Source: Anaeramoeba flamelloides | Lineage: Eukaryota > Metamonada > Anaeramoebidae | Assembly (NCBI GenBank): GCA_027625915.1 | Contig: JANTQA010000060.1 | Span: forward strand, 5,332,001 to 5,396,000 | Length of the DNA: 64,000 bases | Direction: 5' to 3' | In this document: piece by piece, positions 44,170-55,825 of the stretch | Numbering within the stretch: position 1 is the stretch's first letter | Layout: the number at the start of each line of letters is the position of its first letter | Position numbers and translations under genes: made by a program | Notes under the pieces: model-generated | What the model saw: the letters and a program-made list of their open reading frames with translations, nothing else | What the model was told of the DNA's origin: nothing | Databases searched by the model: none

Positions 44170-45390
44170 AAACTAAGTGCCAAAATTTTAAACACTGTTA
44201 AAACAATTAAAAGAATCACAATAATACAATTTCATTCAAATTAGAAATACTTTTTATTTTTGAAAAATAGGATAATCATTTTATTTATCTTTTGGTTTTA
44301 TGTTTTTATATTAGTTTTTTGAATTAAGTAATATGTTTTGTTTGATAAATAATTTTTTTCAAACAATTGATATTAGGTTAAAGTTGATTTCTTTAAAATC
44401 GAAGAACACTAACTATTTTTCAGTCAAAGAGGCCCAGTTGTAATGGATATAATACACATGTTTAAAGGGTTTGCATAGATATTAGAAGAAAAATTTTATT
44501 TTGGAAATTTTCAAAATTGAAATCATTTTTTCACATTTTTGTTTTTTTTTGTTTTTTAGAACGTCCTTCAGTTGCAAAAAAATTTTTTATTGCAAGATCA
44601 ATAGTCACTTCGTAAAAATGTGTTATTCTAAGGTTATTGAAACGATTTAAAGATTGTTGAAAAATATTATTGATTTCAATTGAAATTCTATTCGATCTTT
44701 GATCTTGATATTTGTTTAATAAATGTGAAAAATTTTCACTTCATTTTCATTTCCTTTTTCAAATAGAGACCACAAATATCAATAAACTTCGTTTGGGGGC
44801 TTGATTTCTAAAAGAAAGGTATGGAAAATGAAGTGAAAACTGTTTTATTTTTATTATTCAAATATCAGTAGAAGTTCAAAACGAACATTTTTTTTTCTCA
44901 ATCGGTCCCGAAGAATTTGAGTTTTTCAATTTTTAAGAAAATCTATTGATTAATTAGTTTTCTTTCAGATATATATCAACAATTCTTTGATGTGTATTAT
45001 TCTGTTTATTTCTTATTTGTTCTTCAAAGGTCAATTATATAAAATAATTGATATTTGAAAAAAATGTTGGGCTATTTGACTGAAACAGAGTTTAGATAAA
45101 ATTAGTTGATGGTAACAAACATTTGATCAATCAATAATCCTAATAGAATTTAAATATTTTTTCGAATATATTTTTTATTGAACACTTCTCTCCAAAAATT
45201 TTAACACACCAATTATTTATTAGTATTGATAATTATTATTTTTTTTTGTTTTGTGAGTATTGTTATTGATAGATGATTGTTAACTTTTTTAATAGTGGTT
45301 AGTTTTAATTTGGCATTTATTTTAGAATTGATTAAATAAGATTTTTTTAAAAATAAAAATTGTTTTACAATGTGTCAATAATTATTAATT
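44170..45390 (+). repeat. Dispersed ~550 bp repeat, copy interrupted by another element
   Basis: The left half (44170-44415) carries AAGAATCACAATAATACAAT, TTCATTCAAATTAGAAATAC and TATTAGGTTAAAGTTGATTT. The right half (45090-45390) carries AAATTAGTTGATGGTAACAA, TTTGATCAATCAATAATCCT, AATAGAATTTAAATATTTTT and GATTAAATAAGATTTTTTTA. Together they give the order seen at 8730-9315, but a 662 bp foreign segment separates them. Confidence 0.65.
44421..45082. mobile_element. 662 bp CAGT-ended element nested in the dispersed repeat
   Basis: The left end is CAGTCAAAGAGGCCCAGTTG and the right end ATGTTGGGCTATTTGACTG, whose inverse is CAGTCAAATAGCCCAACAT; the inverted termini are about 18 bp with few mismatches. 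It interrupts the 44170-45390 repeat at a point where other copies are continuous. The interior has a GAAAAATTTTCACTTCATTT / AAAATGAAGTGAAAAC inverted pair but no open frame. A non-autonomous DNA transposon; the CAGT ends hint at the Tc1/mariner group, though no clear TA duplication is visible. Confidence 0.65.
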
Positions 45391-46491
45391 GAGATTTAGT
45401 ATTGAAAAAAATTTTTTCATGTTAATATTTCAGTGTTTCTTTATTAATTATTAATTTTAGGATAATTGTTTTCATACATGGGTTAATAATTTCTTAGTTT
45501 TTTTAAGAATTAAAAATCTGAAAATTTTAACTACATATTTATTACAATGGTGATTAATTAAATTACATCTGTTCAAAACATTTTTCCATGAGAAAAAAAA
45601 AAAAGAGTAAACATTATCATTTTTCCAATATCTTTGTTGAAATTCATAACAAATATTTTAAATCATTTTTTTTAAAAAATAGGTAGATTTTTATACCGTC
45701 AGAAAACAATTAAATGAATATTCTAGAGAGATCCCAACTTATATGATATTTTTGTGGGTCTTTCACTGAACCGAAAAATAAATTTTATGTTATAAAATGT
45801 ATTTGATATTATATTTTCCAAGGGTTGATATTTAAATACAAAAAAATGATGTATTTTTATACCAGTGATTTTTTTCAATTGTGTAAGCCGATACTTTTTA
45901 TTTTTATTGACCAGTTTTTACATTCATTTTTTTGTAAAAATAATATATATCTATTTTAGTGGGAAAATTTTAACAAAGTTATTACCTGGTGAATATAAAA
46001 AATTAATTGAAATGCCTATATTTAATTTGATAAGGTGAATATTTGGTTACATGGAAAGAATATTATATGTTTAAAATTGAAGAAATTTAAACTAGTTTTA
46101 CTCCAAACCAGAAAAATCGTAGATGATTTTTTCATTTTTTTTAATTTATAGATATTTTCACAATATTAATATTATTTATTTATTTAAAGGATGTGGGTAA
46201 TAATTAAAAAATATCATGAAAAATTATGAAGAAAAGGAATTAATATATTGATCAAAAAAATGATCAAAAAATATTACAAACTTAATATCTACCTACTTTC
46301 TTTATTTTTGCCGTTCTTTTGAAGAAAGGAGTTAATAAAAGATTTTACTCGATTTTAATGAATTGCTGAAATCATTGGATACAGTCATTATAATTAACAG
46401 GATGGACAAAAACCTGGTATTAAGGTTTTGGATTATACTAAAAAATATCAAAATTTCAAATTAATAATTTTAATTCCACTGAAGTTATATA
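45391..46491. other. Gene-free AT-rich stretch
   Basis: About 1.1 kb without recognisable genes or repeat families. Confidence 0.5.
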
Positions 46492-47092
46492 TATATATAA
46501 GCTATTTCCAAGAATGTGGGGCAAATTTATTTTAAAATATATGTATGTAACCCATTCTTCAAAAAGGGATTTTAATATATAAAATCATTGACCACTATTT
46601 ATAGATTCTTGATAATAATTCAATTTGTTTCTTAGTATTGTATTGCAGAAATAAAATATATTAAAATTTATGATCTCGATTTTATCTGATATTTTTTATG
46701 GTGAAAATTGGTGTTTATTATTTTCTTTTTGATCGAAAAAAATATTTTCATAACTTGTATTATCTCAACAAAATTTACAATATAATTAAAAACATATAAC
46801 TGCGTTTTCGTGTTTAAAAAATCATTTGTTCCCTTTCCATATTTCCGGTTTTTTATTGAAATTGGTCGTACCTTGTTTTCACCAAAAAAAGTGCTATTTT
46901 TTTTTCATTTTTTTGGGAATATTTCAACTAACATGCTTTGAATTAAATACGTAAGTGGTTGATTCAATCGGTATAAATATTAAACTTAATTTGGTATAGT
47001 TGATTAATGATTACCTCCACTAACAAAGATTATTTTTTTATGAAATGTAAAAAAAAATGCCCCACGTTTTTGGAAATAGCTTATATAAGCTT
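46492..47092. mobile_element. ~600 bp element with GCTATTTCCA inverted ends
   Basis: The left end is TATAAGCTATTTCCAAGAAT then GTGGGGCAAA; the right end is TGCCCCACGTTTTTGGAAAT then AGCTTATATAAGCTT, giving inverted arms of about 30-35 bp. The interior is A/T-rich and non-coding. A third related string, AATAGGGGCAAATTTTTG, follows at 47101. Interpreted as a MITE; only one copy is in this window. Confidence 0.6.
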
Positions 47093-50000
47093 AATTTCAA
47101 AAATAGGGGCAAATTTTTGATTGAAAAAAAATTGTAGTTTCTCATTTAGTGAATACCAAAACTCAACCCAGAAAAATCAGAACTTAAAACTAAAAAATAA
47201 CTGTCTAAAACACCCTTTTCTGTTTTAATTATTATTTCTAATAAAAGAATAGAGAAAAGGAACCCATAAAGAAAAAAATAAATCTGACCCTATTTTTGAA
47301 ATGATTTTTCATCTTAAAATTATCCATTTAAGATTCACCATTGCTTCCAAGAACCTTTTGAAACAACTTTCCATCAGAGTTATCAGATTTTTACTATTTA
47401 CCCATTTGGTATCAACCCAAACTTTCCTTGATACCTTTTTCAAGATAAAAAGAATCTCAAAAAAAGAAAGAAAAAGAAAAGAAAGTGAAAACAAAACCAA
47501 TTTTTTGAATGTACAACAAATAACTCAAAGATAAAATGAATACGATCACATTCATCACATTGTCTCCAAATGAAAGAGAAAAGAAGATCTTATTTGATCT
47601 TGCTATTTCTTCACTTTTCAAGGAACCATTGTAACTCATTAAAGCAAATTTGGTTGATACTTGTTTTCGAAGCAAACACTTCTTGGGTGTTTTACTTTCT
47701 TTGAATTTTACAATCCCCTTCTCCAATGCTAATTAATCTCATCTCTTGAATAGTAACGGTTTTCAAAAATGTTCTTGTTCATACAACATAAAAATAAAAA
47801 TATGGAATCATTTTGAAAGAAAAATTGCAAAAAAATGAATTCAACTTTGGGAAATTTTCATTAAAAGAAGATTGTTTCTTGATATTAAATATTCAATAAT
47901 GACTTTTAAAAGATATTGGGTTCAGAATATTTGGTTAACACAGCACACATACCAATAATTTAAAAAATACTAATGATGACCCTATTTTTGAAATTTAGCT
48001 TCTATATTGTAAGAATTGGGTAAAATCTTGAGTTTTACCCATTTATTTTAAATTGTAAAACTTATACACTACATCTAAGAGAGGGATACTATGTACCCGA
48101 ATTTATGAGTATATTTTACAATTAAAAATATTTTTTTTTTCAATTATATTATTATGAGTTTTTATTTTTTACACAAAGTATTCTAACCTTTAAGAACCTT
48201 GATAAAAAAATACTCAACAAGAAAAATATATATTAAAAACTGAATTAATTATTTTAAAGGGTTTTTTTGTGTTTTTTCATATAAACACTTTTTAATATAT
48301 ATCTCTGAACATATTTGTCTAAATTGTTTGGTCTATTTTTTTCAATGTTTTCTAATAAATTTAAAACAAAAACATTGTATCTATTTTTTTTTGTCTTTGT
48401 GTTATCTTTCATCCAGCTCGTTTTATTTTTTTTTTTGTTTTTATTGTTTTAAGGACGGCCTTCTCTGGTAAAAACTGTGTTTTTGTTGATAAAAAATCTC
48501 TTGAAAGAAGTTATATTATCTCAGTTAATTTTTACACTGAGAATATATTTAACAAAAAAATGAAAAAAAAATTACAGTTATTGGAATTGTGTATAAATTC
48601 ACAATTTTCCCTACTAAAATTTGATTTTACAATTTGATAATTTCAATTTCAAATCCTCAAACATAAAAAAAATTCCAAACTGTATAAATATTGTTTTCAA
48701 TTACTTGTACAACTTTGAAATGTTTTAAAATTTGTACTTGTACTTGAAAACGTCTTCAAATTATTTTATTTAATAGTTTTTCTTTTAATGATCTAAACTA
48801 TTTATCAGTTAACGGAGTACAGAAAATTTCAAGAATTATTCATAAAGAATCAAATTAATTTTATTATCAAACTATAATATAAGAAACTCTTGAAAGTGTA
48901 AAGAACACTCAACTGGATATTTAAACTTATTGAAACAAAATAATAAAAATTAAAATTCAATCTTTTAATAATTGGTGTACCATTTTATTTGAAATGGGAA
49001 ATCTTGTTTCTATAAATTGTAAAAAAAAAATTATAAAATCAATAAAAACCAGTTGAATAAGGTGAATTGGGGTAAATTTCATTAAATTATATTGCTAAAT
49101 CTTTACAAGTCTAAATTTTGCACTTTAGATTCTCATTTTCAAGATAAAGCATAATTCATCTGGGTATTTTCTTGGATTAGTTTTTTTCTCTTTATTTTCA
49201 ATTTTCTTTATTCCATACATCAATCCAATAATTGTATTTCAAAATTCCTATATCTAGCTAATTCAAAATCAAACTTAAACTGTTATGATTTTTATACTTG
49301 TAGATTATTTCGAAATTGGTTTTTTCTTATCTTGTTGATTCATTTTCCAACTTTCAATATCCATAAATAAAAAAAAAAAAAATGAAAAAATGAATAATTA
49401 AAATGAAATTCACCAATAAGCAATTATCTTATGAACAATCAAATTCAATAGTATCGACGGTTTCGGAGTTATACACTTTTTTTGAAATAGAGTTTATTTG
49501 TAAATTTTTTTTTTTTTATTTGTAGAGTGTTGTAAATAACCTGTGTTTTTTATTTTAACCCATTACTAAAAGTTAACTCATACAAAAAATATTGGTTAAC
49601 TCTAGAAATAAAAGAAACAAATCAATGGGATGACAACAGTATATAAACAAGAAATAGGGGTCTTTACATAAATTTTAAAAAATAATTATGAAGATATTGA
49701 AAGATTAAAGTGTAATTTTTTGACAAAAAATATGAGAAAATTTCATTTTTTGAATTTTTATCAAAATAATAGTAATCTCAGAAAATTTGGTATATGATGA
49801 AATTTTTGAAACAAAATCATTTAATATTATTGAATGATTTCGATTAATAAAAGTTCTAACCTCTAAAGTCAATTTGAATCCGAACCAAGAATATATAAGT
49901 TTCTTCCTATCTTCAAAGACCCAAGCCTTAAAAAAAAACCATGAGTTAAATTTGGGTAATGGGTTAAAGGTTGTCAATACGGGTTATTTGCACCACTGTA

Positions 50001-50883
50001 GTGTTGATTTTTATCTTTGAAATTAGTAATTTTCTTGTCAGTTTTCTTTGAAATGAAAATTCTTTTTGAGAGGTGAATATAAAATAACACAAAAACTAAA
50101 TACTCTTCAAGGTGGGAAATGAGCCCTTAACAAAAAGAAAAGTACTTTGAGGAATATCGTTTATAGGGGGTTGCGGGGGGATTGTATCCAACCACTAGAA
50201 ATGCGAATTGAATGTACTTTCGTATCTAAATTGTTTTAGTGATCAATCAAATCTGACGATGATCCCTTAAAACTTAAATTATTATTTTGACAAGAATAAT
50301 CCACCTAAAAAAATAATACCAGAGAGAAAATGTACCTATATATATATGAGTCATTCCTTGAATTGTTTTAACTTGTTCTTTAAATGGCAGTTACATTTCA
50401 TTTTCAATCAGGTTTCAAAATTAAAAATCGTAAAGAACTTTTTTCTGTTTCACTTTTTTTAATCTTGAGGAAGGAAAAATATTGTAAATTTAATAGACAA
50501 TTTTCTCCAGTTGATCGAACTTTTATCAAACAAAAGTGGAGAAAAAAGATGGTTTTTCATTTTTAAAACTGGAAAATTGTCACCAACTTTCTTACTTTTG
50601 ATAACAGAATTTTCCTATTTAACTTTTCCAAATATCCCCATAATTTTTCCAATTAAAATGAGAAACTACCACCAAACCTTGCTTAAATCTCCAGAAAATT
50701 GATCTAATACCAACTTTCAACAAGAACAAAAAATTTTGAAAAAGTAGAATTGAACTTTTTTGATTCGAACCAAAACCAACCTGTTTCTTGGGAATTTTTT
50801 CTTGTTTTTGTCAAGTTTTACCTTTTTCTGATTATTATAATCACTTTTTTCTTTTTGCCAATTTGCAAGAAAAACTTTTTATT
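47093..50883. other. Gene-free stretch upstream of the U-box gene
   Basis: About 3.8 kb. TGACCCTATTTTTGAAAT occurs at 47287 and 47978, a direct repeat about 690 bp apart. A hairpin with GAATTGGGTAAAATC and TTTTACCCATT is at 48014-48045, followed by a TACCCGAATTTATGAGTATA string resembling the edge of the 1236 module. A G-rich patch (GGGGGTTGCGGGGGGATTG) is at 50165. Frames of 60-90 codons at 47301-47726, 49705-49977 and 50384-50702 lie on both strands with no recognised domain, and I do not support them as genes. Confidence 0.45.
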
Positions 50884-51942
50884 ATGACAGAATATTTAAA
50901 TTACGAAACATCCGATTATTCTGAATATGATTCAGAAGAAGAAATCCCAGAGGAATTAATCAAAGTCCCTGAAGAACTTATTGGCCCCATCTCTTATCAA
51001 CTATTGGAAGACCCCGTTACTGCATCAGATGGATTTACCTACGAAAGAAAGCGAATCGTTCAATGGTTTAAGAAATGCGGCAGCACACCAAAGTCTCCAA
51101 TGACAAATAAGGTTCTGACTTCTACAAGAGTTGAAGACGATCTGGCCATGAAGGAAAAAATTGCTGTTTTCAAAAAACAAAGACTTGAGTTTGTACAAAT
51201 CTTGCAAAAAAGTTTTGAAACGGAAAGCTGTGAGAATTCAAAAACAAAAGAAGATTCCAACCAAGAATCAACAGACGATCCAAATTCAAAAATCGACGAT
51301 AAGGAGCAACAATCCCAAACAAATTCAAATTCGGGAAGGGTGTTTAATTGTGCTTCCGAAACCACAAACCAATTACAATTATTAGATAGTATTATCAGCA
51401 AATCAAAACAAGACTTTTTTGAAGAAAATAAACCTTCTCTTCAACAACAAACACCACCAAAGTGTTTTAATAGTTTTCTTTCTAAGTTACAATTACAAAG
51501 CACCAAATTAAAGCCAATCCAAAAAAACAATCCGAAAACCTTGTTTAGCACTTTACTGTCGCAAAATAAACCAACAAGTTTGAGAAAGTTACCCTTAAAA
51601 AAAGATGAAAAAAAAGAACAAAATGAAGATTTATCCAAGCTCTCTGAAGAAGAACAATTACAAAGAGTGCTAGAACTATCAAAAACTGACTATAAAAATA
51701 GTTTTGAGGAAGACGAGGAATTATTAAAGGCTATTTCCTTATCTCTTGATCCACTCTACCAAGAAACCTCTCAAATAAATAATTACAACAATAACAAATC
51801 CTACAATAATTATTATAGTAACACCAATTCGAGCAATAACAATTACTATAATCGAAACAATTACAACAGACAACAAAACAACCAAGTGTCTGAAGAAGAG
51901 CAACTTCGTTTAGTTTTAGAATTATCAAAATTTGAAAAATGA
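50884..51942 (+). CDS. U-box protein with ubiquitin-interacting motifs
   Basis: A probable E3 or E4 ubiquitin ligase of 352 residues. The U-box, a metal-free RING-like fold that binds E2 enzymes, spans about residues 28-98: VPEELIGPISYQLLEDPVTA, then SDGFTYERKRIVQWF and SPMTNKVLTSTRVEDDLAMK, ending in the usual KEKI. Three ubiquitin-interacting motifs follow in the C-terminal third: EEEQLQRVLELSK (about 255), DEELLKAISLSL (about 277, canonical Ala/Ser spacing) and EEEQLRLVLELSK (about 337), the first and third with Val in place of Ala. An Asn/Tyr-rich linker (about 299-333) separates motifs 2 and 3. The N-terminus is acidic. The ATG at 50884 is the first in frame; the frame is open about 100 bp further upstream but without ATG. 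No intron is visible. Confidence 0.88.
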   Translation: MTEYLNYETSDYSEYDSEEEIPEELIKVPEELIGPISYQLLEDPVTASDGFTYERKRIVQWFKKCGSTPKSPMTNKVLTSTRVEDDLAMKEKIAVFKKQRLEFVQILQKSFETESCENSKTKEDSNQESTDDPNSKIDDKEQQSQTNSNSGRVFNCASETTNQLQLLDSIISKSKQDFFEENKPSLQQQTPPKCFNSFLSKLQLQSTKLKPIQKNNPKTLFSTLLSQNKPTSLRKLPLKKDEKKEQNEDLSKLSEEEQLQRVLELSKTDYKNSFEEDEELLKAISLSLDPLYQETSQINNYNNNKSYNNYYSNTNSSNNNYYNRNNYNRQQNNQVSEEEQLRLVLELSKFEK

Positions 51943-53450
51943 TTGGGATACAAGAGTTGAATACTAACCATTTCTTTTTTTTTTGAATTTTCCTCAATCT
52001 TTTTAACAATTTTTTTTTTTAATTTATTAATATATTTACACTAGTTTTTTAAATATAAAATAACACCTAATTTGTTTATTTTATATTTAATAATGCATAT
52101 TATTTTTTTTAATTTCAAAAATAGTCTATTTTTTTCGTCTATTCACTTTCAAATTTTTTTCAAATTTTTTTAAAAATAAAAAATTAAAATTTATGTAAAT
52201 TGTAATTTCTTTCTTATTTTTTTTTGAGTTATTTTTTTTTTTTTCACTCTTTATTGTGAGGAAAATGTGACTCTTTTAAATCAAAAATGATTATGATTTC
52301 GGTCTTTTAAAAAAAGGCGTTTTGAAAAATAAATTTTAAAACTGTGAATAGTTTACTAAATTCAAATATTTGATAAACTCCCTGTCATTTGAAAATAATA
52401 GAATATGATTTATCTGATTGAAACCCGGATTTTTTTTTTTTTTTTTTTATTAATTACTCCAAATTGAACAAATAGAATTTAAAATAAGTTATAATTGATC
52501 TCTCTTTCAGAAGTTAATTTGTTATCTTTATCAATTTTTTTTTTTTTTCAAAAGAAGTAATTAATTATAAAAGTCAATTTTTATAATTTAATCCAATAAT
52601 TAGACTACATTGAATGTAGACTGAAATATCACCCTAAGTGGATATAAACACAAACCGAAACTGCTTGTTTTAAAAGATATTCTATTTATAAATTCTTGTA
52701 ATTTTTAATATTTCAACTTTTTTTGGAATTATTATCATTTATTGAATTCTAAAATATTTCAAAAAACTAATATATTACATAATGGTACTTGTATAATAGA
52801 AAGGGGTTTATAAGGTAATTTAATGGAAATTAAAAGTTAAAAACCTTTTAAGGGATTTTAATAATTCTTATCTGTTTTATAAGTCTTGTAATAATAATTT
52901 TTTTTTTTTTTTTTTTAACTTTTTATTTAAAAAGAAGAAAAAAATCGGGAAAAAATTATATACAAATAATTACTAAATATATATAAAATCTGAAAATATC
53001 GTTTAATTTATTTGATATTAGATGTTATCCAAAATAAAAAAAAAAACAAAAAACTAAATAAATTTCTCCAAATTTAATTCTTTTTTTAATAAATTTTTCT
53101 CAAAAATTATAATTGTAAATGTATAAGTAAAATAAAAGTTATATATATATATAAATTCATTTCACTCAAAAATGCTGAGCCAATAATGAAAAAGTCACCT
53201 TATTTTTAAGAACCAACCAAACTTAGATTGTTTAGAAATACGTGAAATAATAAACTTCTTATTAGAGTTGATAATCATAAAAGAAAAACCCGAACAAACT
53301 ATAAATTTCCAAAAAAAAAAAAATATTAAAAAAATTTTTGAGCCCTTTTGATTTTGGATTTCTCATGCAAAATTCTCAATTTATACTTTGGAGATTAAAA
53401 TTGTTGACAATAAGATTTCTCGTTTGTAAATGTATGAATTATAAAAGAAC
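51943..53450. other. Gene-free AT-rich stretch
   Basis: About 1.5 kb after the U-box gene, with many T runs (for example 52432-52448 and 52900-52916) and the gene's presumed 3' UTR. No other feature was recognised. Confidence 0.5.
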
Positions 53451-53707
53451 ATCCCTAATAGAATAGTTTTTATAGCATGTTATAAACGTGTTCTAAAAGT
53501 GTTATAAACGTTTAAAATGCTATAAATTTTATAATAAAAACTTTTATCACATAAATTTTTGTTATAAATGTGTTATAAAAATTGTAACATTTTATATGCG
53601 TTATTAGCGTATTATTTTTAAAAAATATTGAAAAAATCATCATTTAAAAGGAAATTTTGTTATAAAAAGGTTATATAGATGTTATGAAATTTTTTTCTTA
53701 TTAGGGA
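53451..53707. mobile_element. 257 bp element with ATCCCTAATA ends and GTTATAAACGT array
   Basis: The ends are ATCCCTAATAGAATAG on the left and TTCTTATTAGGGAT on the right, a 10 bp perfect inverted repeat. Nearly the whole interior consists of degenerate repeats of GTTATAAACGTGTTATAAA (for example TGTTATAAACGTGTTCTAA, GTGTTATAAACGTTTAAAAT, TTGTTATAAATGTGTTATAA, TTGTTATAAAAAGGTTATAT). The build, a short motif repeated between inverted termini, is like that of the 17399 element but with an unrelated motif. Non-coding. Confidence 0.65.
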
Positions 53708-54769
53708 TACAAATTCTAACTTTTATTAATGTTAATTTGGAGTTTCAAACATTTTTTTTTTTTCAAAATTAATTTTAAAAAAAAAAAAAAAAAAAAAGCA
53801 AAAATCACAGGTAAAAAATTTTAATACAAATTTAGAAAAATAGATCAGTTTTAAAAATTGAAAATTTAGTTTGAGAAGAATAATGAATTAAACTCATAGA
53901 TGGTGTTCTATTTCTTCAATAAAACTAGTACACTTTTACTGAAAAAGAGTTTAAATATTTTTTAATTTTTCGAGAATCTAGAAATCAATAGCACCAAAAT
54001 AATTCTTAAAAAACTATCCCATTCTTCAGTTTCAGTGGTTGTTATGGTGTTTATACTCCTTGGGATGTGATTTTTATCTAAAAGTTTTGATTACGAATAA
54101 TTAAATATATTCATATGTTCAGTCAACTATACACAATTTTGGAGAGTTAATTTCTTGATGTAAATTTATCCATAAAATCAATCGTTATCGAAAAAAGGGT
54201 TGATTTTTGAAAACTTGTATTTGCCATAGTATATTTTTAAATAAAGAAATCTTAATTCATGTTTTGTTAGTATTAAATTATTTTAAATTGGAATTTTTAT
54301 ATGATTTTAATACTTTGGTAATTTAATTTTATATTTGAAAAAACAATACAAAAAAAATAAAAAAGTGTGAACTTTTTAGAATAATATCTAATAATTTCAA
54401 CTACACAATCATGAAAATATTTTTTTGAAAAAAAATTAAATGTTTGCTAATTTCACTTTTTGACAACTTCATTTAGAATAGATACTATTGGTTAATAAAA
54501 GATCTTAGGTCAAAAAATATTTTTTAAGATATTTGAAAATTTAAGTTGGAAAATTCAATTGTCCAGGTTCTATAAGATGTTTTATCAATTTTAATAGTAA
54601 AAAATATGAATATTTTTATTTTCACAGTCAAGTCGTTATTTTTTATATTTTAAAAGTATTTTATTTTGAATAAATATCTTTCATATGGATAATCAATTAT
54701 TATGACTATTATGGAATTATTTATTCTTATAAATTGGAAAAAATTTTTTTTTTGATTTTCAGTTATGTT
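53708..54769. other. Gene-free AT-rich stretch
   Basis: About 1.1 kb including a poly-A run (53779-53797). No gene or repeat family was recognised. Confidence 0.5.
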
Positions 54770-55215
54770 TTTTTTTAATTTTTATAATAAAAAGAAAATT
54801 TAATAAATTTTCGGTTTATTTCGAAAAGTAAAACAAACCACCATTCGTTTTTTTTTAATTTGAGAAATAAAAAGAAAAGTTTTGAAATTTTCGGTTAATT
54901 TCTTAAATTCAAGAAAACTTAGGAACTTGAAGGCACTCGGCCGACAATTTCGTTAGGTTTTCTAGAATTAAAATAATTGAGTAAAATCTTGGATTTTTCT
55001 CAATTCTTTTAAATTCTGGAAAAGCTAGGCACTTGACGGCATTTTTTGTTAGGTTTTCCAGTATTTAAAAGTAAAGAGTAAAATCTTTGATTTTTCTCTA
55101 TCATTTGAATTCTGGAAAACCACCTTTTGTTTTTCTTTAATTTGAGAAATAAAAAGAAAATTTTTGAAATATTCTTTTAATTTCTTAAATTAAAAAAAAG
55201 TTCAGCACTCTACGG
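54770..55215. repeat. Large modular palindrome cluster
   Basis: Modules: AAAAAGAAAATTTAATAAAT with an inverse TTTCGGTTTATTTC; TTTTTTTTAATTTGAGAAAT twice (about 54848 and 55134) with inverses; TTCTAGAATTAAAATAATTG with its inverse CAATTCTTTTAAATTCTGGA; and a repeat of that pair at 55040-55105. Linkers include GAAGGCACTCGGCCGAC and CTAGGCACTTGACGGCA. The right edge is CAGCACTCTACGGACACTCTC, the mini-repeat also seen at the other cluster edges, here in the orientation opposite to 36235. Confidence 0.65.
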
Positions 55216-55825
55216 ACACTCTCAATAATTATCATCAATAATTTTTTTTCTCTGTTACAGTTTTATTAGATGAGTACAATGTTTTCAAAACTATTCGTTA
55301 TTATCTCATCAAAAAAAAATATATCCTCAAGTTGAATTAAACAAACATTCATTCTTCAGTTTATTTGGAATTATACACCCAAAAAATAGCCTTTTTTCTA
55401 TACTAGAAACTTTTAAAAAAGGTGGTTATACTAAAAACAATAAATACAATAGTCACATGAATTTAAAGTTCTGGAATTCTGATTATATTGTGAATAAACT
55501 TTATTATTCAAGATGAAAGGATAAGGAACGGAGTAATTTTGTCTAACTTTTTTTTTTCATGCTAGTGTAATCTATTATTATTTGAAAATGGTTTATTTGT
55601 AAAAAAAAATAAATAAAAATAAAGTTATATAATAATAAAAATAATTGTAAATATTATTATTTTTGAAAAAAAAAAAAACAGAAAAAAAAAGAAAGACAAG
55701 AAAAGAAAAGAAAAGAAAAAAAAAAAAAAGAAAAGCACAAAAATAATTAAAGAACAAATAAAATAATAATATTAATTTCAAATTAAAAAATTAAATTAAT
55801 TCATAAAAGCAAAAAAATAAATTAA
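55216..55825. other. 3' flank of the large surface-protein gene
   Basis: About 600 bp directly past the stop codon on the minus strand, containing A-rich GAAAAGAAAAG repeats near 55695-55740 and presumably the 3' UTR. Nothing else was recognised. Confidence 0.45.

Noticed and set aside
47301-47726. Overlapping plus- and minus-strand frames of 63-89 codons
   Set aside because: Both strands are open, the peptides are low in complexity with Phe/Ser runs, and there are no domains or clean starts.
49705-49977. 90-codon minus-strand frame
   Set aside because: The peptide is plausible in composition, but there is no homology, no splice context and no drop in AT content to support it.
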